Of a DNA stretch of 64,000 bases, positions 34,858-43,702 are shown piece after piece. The DNA is taken from assembly GCA_021199355.1 (NCBI GenBank), contig JAJQIF010000005.1, positions 44,181 through 108,180 of the forward strand. Reading direction: 5' to 3'. The stretch's first letter is position 1; every line of letters starts with the position of its first letter. The notes beneath the pieces were generated by a model. The model did no database searches. It worked only from the letters and a program-made list of their open reading frames with translations, and was not told the origin of the DNA. The DNA comes from Oscillospiraceae bacterium (lineage in GTDB: Bacteria > Bacillota > Clostridia > Oscillospirales > Ruminococcaceae). Made by a program: the position numbers and the translations under genes.

Positions 34858-35549
34858 TTGCCGTCACCCCCTTCTTTAGCTTCTGCACGAAATGCGCAAG
34901 CGGCGCCGCAACCGGCGCAATTACCGGCGCAGGATTCGGAGCTCTTTTTATTTGTTGCACTGGGTGCGCCGAGCTTGTTCTGAAGAGCAGTAAGAACTGC
35001 GAGAACAAAGAACGCGCCGGGAGCCATAATCATGATTGAAATCGGTTCGAATGAATCGGGCATGATGCTGAAGCCGAAGAGAGTGCCTGCGCCGAGGAGC
35101 TCTCTTATTGCGCCGATGATGGTGAGTGCCAAAGTGAACCCGAGACCCATGCCGAGCCCGTCAAAGAACGACGCGACGGGCGGATTCTTCGAGGCATAGC
35201 TCTCGGCTCTGCCCATAATGATACAGTTTACAACAATCAGCGGGATATAGAGCCCGAGCGAAGCATAAAGGCTTCTGACGTACGCCTGCATAAGGAGCTC
35301 GACAATCGTGACGAACGAGGCGATTACGACTATGTAAGCCGGCATTCTGACGCTGTCGGGAATGAACTTCCGAAGAAGCGAGATGATGAGGTTCGAGAGC
35401 ATCAGGACGAAGCAGGTCGAAAGCCCCATGCCGAGCCCGTTCATAGCGCTCGTCGTGACGGCTAGGGTCGGGCACATTCCGAGCATTAAAACAAGCGTCG
35501 GGTTCTCCTTTATGATGCCGTTATAGAGCCGTTCAAGTGCTGTTTTCAT
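34854..35549 (-). CDS. rnfE: Rnf complex subunit E
   Basis: 231-residue membrane subunit paralogous to RnfA. It has NPTLVLMLGMCPTLAVTTS and VNCIIMGRAESYASKNP, including the paired Cys. A short cytoplasmic tail (about 205-231) is rich in Cys (CAGNCAGCGAACAF), beyond the usual family end. It may be an extra metal site or simply a divergent tail. Confidence 0.95.
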   Translation of the reverse strand: MKTALERLYNGIIKENPTLVLMLGMCPTLAVTTSAMNGLGMGLSTCFVLMLSNLIISLLRKFIPDSVRMPAYIVVIASFVTIVELLMQAYVRSLYASLGLYIPLIVVNCIIMGRAESYASKNPPVASFFDGLGMGLGFTLALTIIGAIRELLGAGTLFGFSIMPDSFEPISIMIMAPGAFFVLAVLTALQNKLGAPSATNKKSSESCAGNCAGCGAACAFRAEAKEGGDGK

Positions 35550-36142
35550 GAGTTTCCGCCTCCTTCACCGTAGCCGAAATAGTCCGAAGCAAAATCGAGT
35601 GCCGCATTCACGGCGTTTGTGATAGCTCGGGTGGTCTTCGTGGCGCCCGAGATGGCGTCGATTTCGTTTTCTTGAGTGGCACCGGTCTTTGTGTATGCAA
35701 CCTCGCCGCTCTTGCCGATGTACTGGGAAATCCATTCCTCGTTCTGGCAGTTGGCGCCGAGTCCTGAGGTCTCGCTCATCGACGTTACGACGATGCCTGT
35801 TATAGTGCCTGTAGTGTCTATGCCGATTGTTATGTCGATATCCCCGCCGTAGCCCTTGTGGGAGGTGACGGACAGGACAGTGCCGATTTCGTTGCCTTCA
35901 CTATCATAGGCATAAAGTGCAGTGTTGAGGGTATTGTCTTCGCCGAAAGCTTCGGTTTCCGGGCTTTCGATTTCGACAAAATCCGACGCGTCGGACATCA
36001 CCGCCGAGTAGGAATCGGTGAGCTCTTTTGCCTCGGCTTCCGCAATCGTGTCCTTCGTGAGCTGATACACAACCGAGAGGAGCACGCCCGCAACGAGAGT
36101 TATCGCAAGAAGCTTGAGGGTGTCAATGACTATCTTTTTCAT
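35546..36142 (-). CDS. rnfG: Rnf complex subunit G (covalent FMN)
   Basis: 198 residues, one N-terminal TM and an extracytoplasmic FMN-binding domain. The flavinylation motif for ApbE is IDAISGATKTTRAITNAV, with FMN on the Thr of SGAT. GLGANCQNEEWISQY is also typical. It overlaps rnfE and rnfD by 4 nt. Confidence 0.96.
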   Translation of the reverse strand: MKKIVIDTLKLLAITLVAGVLLSVVYQLTKDTIAEAEAKELTDSYSAVMSDASDFVEIESPETEAFGEDNTLNTALYAYDSEGNEIGTVLSVTSHKGYGGDIDITIGIDTTGTITGIVVTSMSETSGLGANCQNEEWISQYIGKSGEVAYTKTGATQENEIDAISGATKTTRAITNAVNAALDFASDYFGYGEGGGNS

Positions 36143-37080
36143 TTCGCCGTCTCCTTTCTCACTCCGAAAGGCTTCGGCTTGGTCGCTTTTTCAAGAAGCG
36201 GGGTCAGGAGGTTCGCAATTATAATCGCATAGGACATGCCCTCGGTCGAGCCGCCAAAGCAACGGATAAACGCAACTAAAAGCCCTATCACGATTGCATA
36301 AATCACCTGTCCCCATTTGGTGACGGGGGCGGTGACATAGTCGGTCGCCATGAATACGGCGCCGAAGAGAAGTCCTCCGGCAAGAAGCTGGGTTGTCATG
36401 AAGCTTAAGTTGACCGTTTCGCCCGCCATGTTCCCGAATATCACTAAGAACAGCGCCGCCGAGCCGACGGTGCAAAGGGTGATTCGGGGGCTGATTACCC
36501 GCTTGATTACGAGATATAGGAATCCGACGAGAATTGCAATAACCGAAGTCTCGCCGATGGTTCCGACGTGGTTGCCCAAGAGCAATGAGCTGAGGCTCAC
36601 CGTCTCGCCCGAAGAAAGCATCGTCAGCGGCGTTGCGCTTGAGACGCCGTCGAGCGCCGGGTATGAGGTCATTATCGACGGGAAGGAGATCAAGAGGAAG
36701 CATCTTGCGGCGCAGGCGGGGTTCATGAAGTTCTGCCCCAAGCCGCCGTAGAGCATCTTGACGACGATGATGGCAAACGCTCCGCCCAGAATCGGGAGCC
36801 AGATGGGAGCTGTTGAATATAAGTTGCACGCCAAGATAAGTCCCGTAACAACCGCCGAGCAATCCCCGATTGTATTCGGCTTGTGCATCAGCTTGTCATA
36901 AAGGAACTCGCAGAGGACGCAGGTGCCGACCGAGAGGGCGACGACGAGAGCCGCACGCCAGCCGCCGTAGTAGATGCCGATTATTATCGACGGAATCAGG
37001 GCGATTGCCACGTCGAGCATCACCGAGCGGGTGGTGTCCTTTGCCCGAACGTGGGGCGAAATTGACATATTCAGCTTCAT
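36139..37080 (-). CDS. rnfD: Rnf complex subunit D (covalent FMN)
   Basis: Multi-helix membrane subunit with homology to NqrB. 313 residues from ATG-37080 (MKLNMSISPHVRAKDTT), overlapping the rnfC stop; the longer frame lies within rnfC. The flavinylation site is LDGVSSATPLTML (Thr). MNPACAARCFLLISFP and FMATDYVTAPVTKWGQ are family hallmarks. It is part of the ion-translocating core. Confidence 0.95.
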   Translation of the reverse strand: MKLNMSISPHVRAKDTTRSVMLDVAIALIPSIIIGIYYGGWRAALVVALSVGTCVLCEFLYDKLMHKPNTIGDCSAVVTGLILACNLYSTAPIWLPILGGAFAIIVVKMLYGGLGQNFMNPACAARCFLLISFPSIMTSYPALDGVSSATPLTMLSSGETVSLSSLLLGNHVGTIGETSVIAILVGFLYLVIKRVISPRITLCTVGSAALFLVIFGNMAGETVNLSFMTTQLLAGGLLFGAVFMATDYVTAPVTKWGQVIYAIVIGLLVAFIRCFGGSTEGMSYAIIIANLLTPLLEKATKPKPFGVRKETAK

Positions 37081-38411
37081 TTTTTCGCCTTCTTTCTGGC
37101 AAGAACCTCGCGTTTTCCTGCCGTGATTGATTGCGAGAGCCGACGCTTTGCGGGGCAGGCATAGGTGCAGGAGCCGCAGCTTATGCACTCGAGCCCGCCA
37201 AGCTTTTCGAACTCTTCATAGCGCCGCCTGTCGGCTAAATCTTTAAGCTTAAGAGGCATCAGGTTCTCGGGGCAGGCGTCCATACATCTGCCGCACCTGA
37301 TGCACGCTGTCGCTTCGAGATTCTTGACCTCGTCGTGACTGAGACACAAAATACATGAAGTTGTCTTCGTGACGGGGACATCCAGATCTATTATCGACGC
37401 GCCCATCATCGGACCGCCGAAGATTATCTTTTCGGGCTCTTGCTTGAATCCTCCCGCCGCCTCGACGAGCTCCCGGGCACAGATTCCAATCGGGACCTCG
37501 AAGTTTGAGGGGTTCTCGATGGCGTCGCCGGTGACGGTTACCACTCTTGTGAGTAAGGGGGTCCTGTTGCAGACGGCATCCGCCGCCGCCATTATTGTTG
37601 AAAGGTTTATAACGACACAGCCCGCATCCGCCGGGAGCATCTTCGAGTTTATCTGCCGCCCCGTGACGGCTTCTATTATCAGTCGCTCGCCGCCCTGTGG
37701 GTACTTGGTCTTGAGCGGCTGGACTATCATTCTTTCGCTTCCCTCGGTCGCCTCGGCGAGGGCTTCAATCGCAAGAGGCTTGTTGTTCTCGATTGCGAAA
37801 ACACCCTTGGCGTTGTCGAAGAGCCGAAGTACCACTTTGAGCCCGAGAACGGCTTTCTCGGTGCGCTCTATCATCAGCCGATAGTCGCAGGTTATGTAGG
37901 GCTCGCACTCGGCGCAGTTTATTATGACGTAGTCGATTTTCAGGTCGTCCTTGACGGCAAGCTTGACCGAAAGCGGGAACCCCGCACCGCCCATTCCGAC
38001 GAGTCCGGCGCTTCTGATTGCTTCGCGAATCTCTTCTTTTGAGAGCTTCTCATAGTCCCTCGGTTCGCCCAAGCCCTCTATTGCTTCATACTCGTAATCG
38101 TTCTCGATGGTGATGGCGGTCACGTCGTCGCCGGACGAAGTGGGAACCGGCTTTATCGCCTTCACGACTCCCGACACCGACGAGCATATGTCCGAAGACA
38201 CAAACGACGGAGCCCTGCCTATGGTCTGCCCTACGAGAACCCTGTCCCCCACGGCGACGCAGGGCACAGCCGGTGCGCCGATATGCTGGCTCATTAAATA
38301 TGAAATTTCGCCCTTCGGGGAGAGCTTTTCTATGGCGGAATCCATGGACATCTCTTTGTTGCCCTTAGGATGCACCCCGCCCCTGAAGCTCCTGACACGA
38401 TTTGCGAGCAT
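37077..38411 (-). CDS. rnfC: Rnf complex subunit C
   Basis: NADH-side peripheral subunit with an NuoF-like FMN/NADH domain and two [4Fe-4S] clusters. 444 residues from ATG-38411, 8 nt after GAGG. It contains GLVGMGGAGFPLSVKL, INCAECEPYITCDYRLM, and the cluster motifs CIRCGRCMDACP and CISCGSCTYACP. It is the first gene of the rnfCDGEAB-apbE operon. Confidence 0.96.
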   Translation of the reverse strand: MLANRVRSFRGGVHPKGNKEMSMDSAIEKLSPKGEISYLMSQHIGAPAVPCVAVGDRVLVGQTIGRAPSFVSSDICSSVSGVVKAIKPVPTSSGDDVTAITIENDYEYEAIEGLGEPRDYEKLSKEEIREAIRSAGLVGMGGAGFPLSVKLAVKDDLKIDYVIINCAECEPYITCDYRLMIERTEKAVLGLKVVLRLFDNAKGVFAIENNKPLAIEALAEATEGSERMIVQPLKTKYPQGGERLIIEAVTGRQINSKMLPADAGCVVINLSTIMAAADAVCNRTPLLTRVVTVTGDAIENPSNFEVPIGICARELVEAAGGFKQEPEKIIFGGPMMGASIIDLDVPVTKTTSCILCLSHDEVKNLEATACIRCGRCMDACPENLMPLKLKDLADRRRYEEFEKLGGLECISCGSCTYACPAKRRLSQSITAGKREVLARKKAKK

Positions 38412-38485
38412 AATAAACACCTCTTCTTTGATTTGTTGAAGGTTATACTATATTATAATATCACAGAACCTACAAAAAAGCAATA

Positions 38486-38514
38486 TTGACATTGCAACTC
38501 TTTCGGGGTATACT
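38486..38514 (+). promoter_or_regulatory. Promoter of secA
   Basis: TTGACA, 17-bp spacer, TATACT, with start about 45 nt before the coding region. Confidence 0.8.
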
Positions 38515-38563
38515 TATGATGTATATTTGTATGCACATCTGAAGATTGAAAGGAGCCATCGCA

Positions 38564-41299
38564 ATGGCATTTTTAGATAAAATTTTCGGTTCGTATTCTG
38601 ATAAGGAATTGAAAAAAATCGAGCCTATAAAACAAAAAGTATTGGACCTTGAGGACAAGTACAAGGCGTTTTCGGATGAGGATTTGCGGGGCGAGACCGA
38701 CAGATTCAAATCCGAGCTCAAGAACGGCAAGACCTTGGACGATATCATGGCGGAGGCTCTGGCGGTATGCCGTGAAGCGGCGGCGAGAGTTCTCGGAAAG
38801 CGCGCCTTCCCCGTCCAGATTGTCGGCGCGATAGTTCTGCATCAGGGGCGCATCGCCGAGATGAAGACCGGTGAAGGAAAAACCCTGACGGCTTGCCTTG
38901 CATCGTATCTTAATGCCCTCACAGGAGAGGGAGTCCACGTCGTAACCGTCAACGATTATCTTGCCAAGTTCCAGTCGGAGGAGATGGGCAGAGTCTACAG
39001 ATTTTTGGGGCTCACCATCGGCGTTATACTCCACTCGATGAACGGCGACGAGCGTCGGGCGGCTTATGCCTGCGACATCACCTATGGCACCAACAACGAA
39101 TTCGGTTTCGACTATCTTAGAGACAACATGGTCATCTATAAGAAAAACCGGGTTCAGCGTGGTCACGCCTTTGCAATCGTCGATGAGGTCGACTCTATCT
39201 TAATTGATGAGGCGAGAACGCCGCTCATCATCTCCGGAAAAGGCGACCAGTCGACCGATTTGTATCAGAGAGCGGACAGATTTGCAAAAACCCTCACAAA
39301 GAACGTCGTTGTCGAGGTCGAGAAGAAGGTCGATACCGATGAGGTCTATGACGGCGACTATATCGTCGACGAGAAGGCGGGCACCGCAACCCTCACCAAA
39401 AAGGGCACAGCAAAAGCCGAGGCTTATTTCGGAGTCGAAAACCTTTCGGATTCGGAAAACATCACCCTTCTCCATCACATAAATCAGGCTATCAAGGCGA
39501 ACGGCGTCATGAAGAAGGACATAAACTATGTCGTCAAGGACGGCGAGGTCATCATCGTCGACGAGTTCACCGGTCGACTTATGTATGGCAGACGCTATAA
39601 CGACGGCTTGCATCAGGCTATCGAGGCGAAGGAAGGCGTAAAAGTCGCTCACGAGTCGAAGACCGTCGCAACAATCACCTTCCAGAACTATTTCAGACTG
39701 TATAAAAAGCTCTCCGGCATGACGGGCACCGCCGCCACCGAAGAGGACGAATTCAAGGAAATCTATAAGTTAGACGTTGTCGTCATTCCGACGAACATGC
39801 CGATGATAAGAGTTGACCACCCGGACGTCGTCTATAAGACCGAGAAGGGCAAGTTCAACGCCGTAATCGACCAGGTTGTCGAGTGCCACAAGAAGGGTCA
39901 GCCGGTCTTGGTCGGTACTATCTCTATCGAAAAATCCGAACTTCTTTCAAAAATGCTGAAACAGCGCGGCATCGAGCACGAGGTCTTGAACGCCAAGCAC
40001 CACGAGCGTGAAGCCCAGATTGTAGCTCAGGCGGGACAGCTCGGCGCCGTCACAATCGCGACGAACATGGCGGGACGTGGTACCGACATCATGCTCGGCG
40101 GTAATGCCGAGTTCCTCGCAAAGGCTGAGCTCAGAAAGAATGAGTATACAGAGGAAGAGATATACGAAATCACCGGCTTCAATGAGACGGACGACGAAAG
40201 AATTGTTGAAGGCAGAAAGCTCTATCACGACTGCTACGAGAAGTTTTCGGCGGACATAAAAGAAAAGGCAAAAGAGGTCAAGGCGGCGGGCGGTCTCTTC
40301 ATAATCGGTACAGAGCGTCACGAGTCGAGACGTATTGACAACCAGCTTCGTGGTCGTTCCGGACGTCAGGGCGACGAGGGCGAAAGCCGGTTCTATCTCT
40401 CGCTCGAGGACGACCTGATGAGACTCTTCGGCGGCGACAGAATCACCGGTATGATGAACACCATGAACGTCGACGAGAACATGCCGATTGAGTCGAAGAT
40501 GCTGTCAAACACCATCGAATCGGCGCAGAAGAAGGTCGAGGGCAGGAACTTCTCCATCAGAAAGAACGTCCTGAATTATGACGACGTAATGAACCAGCAG
40601 CGCGAGATCATCTATAAGGAGCGCTCGCAGGTGCTCGAGGGCGAGGACATTCACAAAAATATTCTGAAGATGATTCGCGACTTCGTCTCGAACAGCGTCA
40701 ACACCTATCTTGCCGGCGACGAACAGGAGAACTGGAACTTTGCGGGACTCAGAGAGCACTTTGCGGGGCTCTTCACCGTCCCGAACGACTTTAACTATAC
40801 CGTAAACGAGCTTTCGGATTTGACCCGTGAGAAGGTCGCCGAAGAGGCTACGGAAGCCGCTTTGAAGGCTTATGACGACAAGGAAACGGAGCTCGGCACG
40901 GAAATCTTAAGAGAGTGCGAAAGAGTAGCGCTCCTGAAGGTCGTCGACACCAAGTGGATGCAACACATCGACGACATGGATGAGCTCAAGAAGGGCATCG
41001 CCCTCCGCTCCTACGGCAGTCACGACCCGGTTGTGGCCTATCGCATGGAGGGCTTCGACATGTTCGACGCGATGGTCGAATCCATCTGCGAGGACACCGT
41101 CAGAATCCTCTATCATACGCACTTAAGAAAGGACGCCCCGCCACAGCGTGAGCAGGTCCTTAAAGCCGATCAACCCGGCGGCTCCTCCGACGGCTCCGTC
41201 AGTGCGACGAGAAAAGTCGGCAAGAAAATAGGCAGAAACGACCCCTGCCCCTGCGGAAGCGGGAAGAAGTATAAGAAGTGTTGCGGGAGGGATTTGTAA
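38564..41299 (+). CDS. secA: Preprotein translocase ATPase SecA
   Basis: Motor that pushes secretory proteins through SecYEG. 911 residues from ATG-38564, behind AAAGGAG. NBD1 has [20 protein letters not shown] (Walker A) and [19 protein letters not shown]. The preprotein cross-linking domain comes next. NBD2 has [14 protein letters not shown] and [22 protein letters not shown]. The helical scaffold and the C-terminal zinc motif [13 protein letters not shown] complete it. Confidence 0.98.
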   Translation: MAFLDKIFGSYSDKELKKIEPIKQKVLDLEDKYKAFSDEDLRGETDRFKSELKNGKTLDDIMAEALAVCREAAARVLGKRAFPVQIVGAIVLHQGRIAEMKTGEGKTLTACLASYLNALTGEGVHVVTVNDYLAKFQSEEMGRVYRFLGLTIGVILHSMNGDERRAAYACDITYGTNNEFGFDYLRDNMVIYKKNRVQRGHAFAIVDEVDSILIDEARTPLIISGKGDQSTDLYQRADRFAKTLTKNVVVEVEKKVDTDEVYDGDYIVDEKAGTATLTKKGTAKAEAYFGVENLSDSENITLLHHINQAIKANGVMKKDINYVVKDGEVIIVDEFTGRLMYGRRYNDGLHQAIEAKEGVKVAHESKTVATITFQNYFRLYKKLSGMTGTAATEEDEFKEIYKLDVVVIPTNMPMIRVDHPDVVYKTEKGKFNAVIDQVVECHKKGQPVLVGTISIEKSELLSKMLKQRGIEHEVLNAKHHEREAQIVAQAGQLGAVTIATNMAGRGTDIMLGGNAEFLAKAELRKNEYTEEEIYEITGFNETDDERIVEGRKLYHDCYEKFSADIKEKAKEVKAAGGLFIIGTERHESRRIDNQLRGRSGRQGDEGESRFYLSLEDDLMRLFGGDRITGMMNTMNVDENMPIESKMLSNTIESAQKKVEGRNFSIRKNVLNYDDVMNQQREIIYKERSQVLEGEDIHKNILKMIRDFVSNSVNTYLAGDEQENWNFAGLREHFAGLFTVPNDFNYTVNELSDLTREKVAEEATEAALKAYDDKETELGTEILRECERVALLKVVDTKWMQHIDDMDELKKGIALRSYGSHDPVVAYRMEGFDMFDAMVESICEDTVRILYHTHLRKDAPPQREQVLKADQPGGSSDGSVSATRKVGKKIGRNDPCPCGSGKKYKKCCGRDL

Positions 41300-41317
41300 T
41301 TTGGCTTGCCGGATTAT

Positions 41318-41472
41318 CGAAGTTCGCTTTCAGCGAACTTCGCCCTCTCAGTCGCCCTACGGGCGCCAGCTCTCCCAGAGGGAGAGCCAAGTGTGTGCTC
41401 TCAAATCTCGGCTCCCCCTTTGGGGGAGCTGTCAGCAAAGCTGACTGAGAGGGCGCGACCGAAGGGAGCGAA
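41318..41472. repeat. Palindromic element R9 after secA
   Basis: Hairpin GAAGTTCGCTTTCAGCGAACTTC is followed by arm GCCCTCTCAGTCGCC, stem CTCTCCCAGAGGGAGAG, a shortened core, and inverse arm CTCCCCCTTTGGGGGAG ending GACTGAGAGGGC. Both arms are A-type. The 3' position could also stop secA transcription. Confidence 0.75.
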
Positions 41473-41504
41473 TGCATCACGATAACTTTTAAGGAGTTGA
41501 CAAC

Positions 41505-41684
41505 ATGAAGATTGCAGAAATGAAAACGATGTCTATCAATGAATTTCAGAATCCTGAAAAGGTTTCGGAGATGTGCAAGGAAAACAGTGCGCCGTTTCTC
41601 GTCAAGAACGATGACGGAGATGATATGGTTATTATGAATATGGAAGTTTACAAAGAAATTTTTGGGGTTCTTCGGAATTTCTGA
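41505..41684 (+). CDS. Orphan Phd/YefM-like antitoxin
   Basis: 59 residues, MKIAEMKTMSINEFQNPEKV then ENSAPFLVKNDDGDDMVIMNMEVYKEIF, matching the short Phd/YefM fold: a start-strand, 'S-x-x-E-F' helix, 'P-x-x-V-x-x-x-G-x-x-x-x-V-x-x' strand and 'Y-x-x' helix. AAGGAG lies 9 nt before ATG. No toxin (Doc, YoeB, RelE) follows. Palindromic elements lie on both sides. Assignment is from motif resemblance only. Confidence 0.6.
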   Translation: MKIAEMKTMSINEFQNPEKVSEMCKENSAPFLVKNDDGDDMVIMNMEVYKEIFGVLRNF

Positions 41685-41696
41685 TAGAAATCAAAA

Positions 41697-41785
41697 GGCT
41701 CCCCTGTCAAGGGGAGCTGTCAGCGAAGCTGACTGAGAGGTGCCGCGACCAGCGGGAGCGGCGTCGCCGCAGGTGGCGACAATTC
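41697..41785. repeat. Partial palindromic element R10 with hairpins
   Basis: A single inverse A arm (GGCTCCCCTGTCAAGGGGAGC, in part, ending GACTGAGAGGTG) followed by GCCGCGACCAGCGGGAGCGGC and GTCGCCGCAGGTGGCGAC hairpins. No opposite arm is present. With R9 it encloses the orphan antitoxin-like gene. Confidence 0.65.
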
Positions 41786-41828
41786 CGAATTTTGCATTAC
41801 GAATTACGCATTGAAAAGGAGCACTTTT

Positions 41829-43061
41829 ATGTCATCCACTGCATTCTGCCCCGCAGATATCTTATTGCCAAACGAAAACATCGACATGCCCAAGTGGGCG
41901 GTCGTGGCTTGCGACCAGTTTACCGGCGAGCCGGAATATTGGGCGGAGACCGAGCGGATTGTCGGGGACAGTCCGTCGACTTTGCGGCTCACGTTGCCTG
42001 AAATCTATCTCGGGAAGCCGGACACGGGCGACCGTATCGCGCAGATTAACTCTAATATCGAGAGCTATCTCTCCGCCGGGGTCTTCCGTGAGCTCAAGAA
42101 CGCTATGGTCTATGTCCGTCGGATTCAGTCGGACGGGAAGCTCCGCGAGGGCATCGTCGGTGCCGTCGATTTGGAGCAGTACGACTACAGAGCGGGCTCC
42201 AAGTCGCAGATTCGGGCGACCGAGGCGACCGTCGCCGAGCGCATTCCCCCGAGGCTCAAAATCCGCGAGAATGCAAAAATCGAGCTCCCGCATATAATGA
42301 TTCTGATTGACGACCCCGAGCGTACCGTTATCGAGCCGCTTGCGGGGAAGACTGCCGACCTCGAAAAGCTCTATGATTTTGAGCTGATGCAGGGCGGCGG
42401 AAGAATTTCCGGGTATCTTCTTTCTGATAAAGAGATTTCGGCGGTGGATTCGGCTCTCGGCGAGCTCTCGAAAAAGTGCGAGCTCTTGTTTGCGATGGGC
42501 GACGGGAACCATTCTCTCGCCACGGCAAAGGAGCACTATGAGCGCCTGAAGCGCGAGAATCCCGACGTCGACATGAGTAATCACCCGGCGCGCTATGCCC
42601 TCTGCGAGATTGTCAACCTCCACTCCCCCGCCCTCGAGTTCGAGGCGATTCACAGAATCGTGACGGGCGTCAACCCGAAGCACTTGCTCGAAAAAATGCA
42701 GGAAAAGCTTGGCACTGATACAAACGGCGAGGGTCAGAAGCTGACTGTTGTCATCGGCGAGACCGAGCAGGCTCTGACCATACATAACCCACTTTCGAAG
42801 CTTGCTGTCGGAAGCCTCCAGACCTTCTTGGATGAGTATCTCAGGGAGTTCGGCGGCGAAATCGACTATATCCACGGCGAAGAGGTGCTTAAGTCCCTCG
42901 CGAAAGCCGAGAATTCCGTCGGCTTTATCTTGGAGCCGATGGATAAGGCTGACCTCTTCCCCGCAGTAATCCACGACGGCGCGCTCCCACGCAAAACGTT
43001 TTCCATGGGGCATGCGGAGGATAAGAGGTATTATTTAGAGGCGAGGAGAATTCAGGCTTGA
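41829..43061 (+). CDS. DUF1015 family protein (SerK-like)
   Basis: 410 residues from ATG-41829, behind AAAAGGAGC. The conserved start is FCPADILLPNE, then WAVVACDQFTGEPEYWAE, GDGNHSLATAKEHYE, and RYALCEIVNLHSPALEFEAIHRI. The family is ParB-like in fold, and an archaeal member (SerK) phosphorylates free serine. Bacterial members often sit near serine-biosynthesis genes, which are not seen here, so activity is unproven. Confidence 0.88.
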   Translation: MSSTAFCPADILLPNENIDMPKWAVVACDQFTGEPEYWAETERIVGDSPSTLRLTLPEIYLGKPDTGDRIAQINSNIESYLSAGVFRELKNAMVYVRRIQSDGKLREGIVGAVDLEQYDYRAGSKSQIRATEATVAERIPPRLKIRENAKIELPHIMILIDDPERTVIEPLAGKTADLEKLYDFELMQGGGRISGYLLSDKEISAVDSALGELSKKCELLFAMGDGNHSLATAKEHYERLKRENPDVDMSNHPARYALCEIVNLHSPALEFEAIHRIVTGVNPKHLLEKMQEKLGTDTNGEGQKLTVVIGETEQALTIHNPLSKLAVGSLQTFLDEYLREFGGEIDYIHGEEVLKSLAKAENSVGFILEPMDKADLFPAVIHDGALPRKTFSMGHAEDKRYYLEARRIQA

Positions 43062-43693
43062 TATATACAGTTACGACCCCGGTCTATATCGTCTTCTTCG
43101 CCACCGACCTGAAAACGGGGCGGTTTATCCGGCGGATGACGCGGCACCGCTTCAACCATGCGGCGATTTCGCTTGACGGGATGAAGACGTTCTATTCCTT
43201 CTCGAGGCTCTACATAGACCACCCGATGATCGGCGGGCTCGTCTGCGAGTCCCCGAAAAGGTACCTGATGACCGGCAGGACGGTCGTCAGGGCGTACAGG
43301 GTCGACGTCAATCTCGAGACCTACGGCGTCATCAAATCGCATATTGAAAACATGCTCGCCTCGCGGGACGACTATGTCTATAACTTCCTCTCCTGCGGGA
43401 CGTATATGCTCGGGCGGCGTTTCCGAAGGGAAAAGGCGTTCACCTGCGTTGAATTCGTCCGGGACACCCTCGTTTCGGGAGGGGTTCTGTTTGATGACAG
43501 GCACCACCGCGTCGGCGTGGACAGTCTCGAGAACGAGCTCTCTGCCTGCGGCTATGAGATGAGCGAGGGCACAGCTCTTGAACTCCTCAAGCGCACCCCA
43601 TGGGGCGACGACCCCTACCTCGACGACTGCGGCGGCAGAATCGCGGTTATGAGGGAAGCGAGCAGGAGACTCTACCGAATGGTGAGATATTAG
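43058..43693 (+). CDS. Probable papain-like (NlpC/P60-related, permuted) protein
   Basis: 211 residues, starting at TTG-43058, which overlaps the DUF1015 stop; GAGGAG lies upstream. A His in RHRFNHAAISLDGMKTFYSF (H34) comes before a Cys in AFTCVEFVRDTLV, the order found in permuted NlpC/P60 (YiiX-like) hydrolases. YNFLSCGTYMLGRRF precedes the Cys. No signal peptide is visible. Enzymatic function is inferred and could be absent. Confidence 0.55.
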   Translation: MIYTVTTPVYIVFFATDLKTGRFIRRMTRHRFNHAAISLDGMKTFYSFSRLYIDHPMIGGLVCESPKRYLMTGRTVVRAYRVDVNLETYGVIKSHIENMLASRDDYVYNFLSCGTYMLGRRFRREKAFTCVEFVRDTLVSGGVLFDDRHHRVGVDSLENELSACGYEMSEGTALELLKRTPWGDDPYLDDCGGRIAVMREASRRLYRMVRY

Positions 43694-43702
43694 GAGAACC
43701 CC

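Noticed and set aside
41862..43013. 383-codon minus-strand open frame
   Set aside because: Shadow of the DUF1015 gene; low-complexity translation and no start signal.
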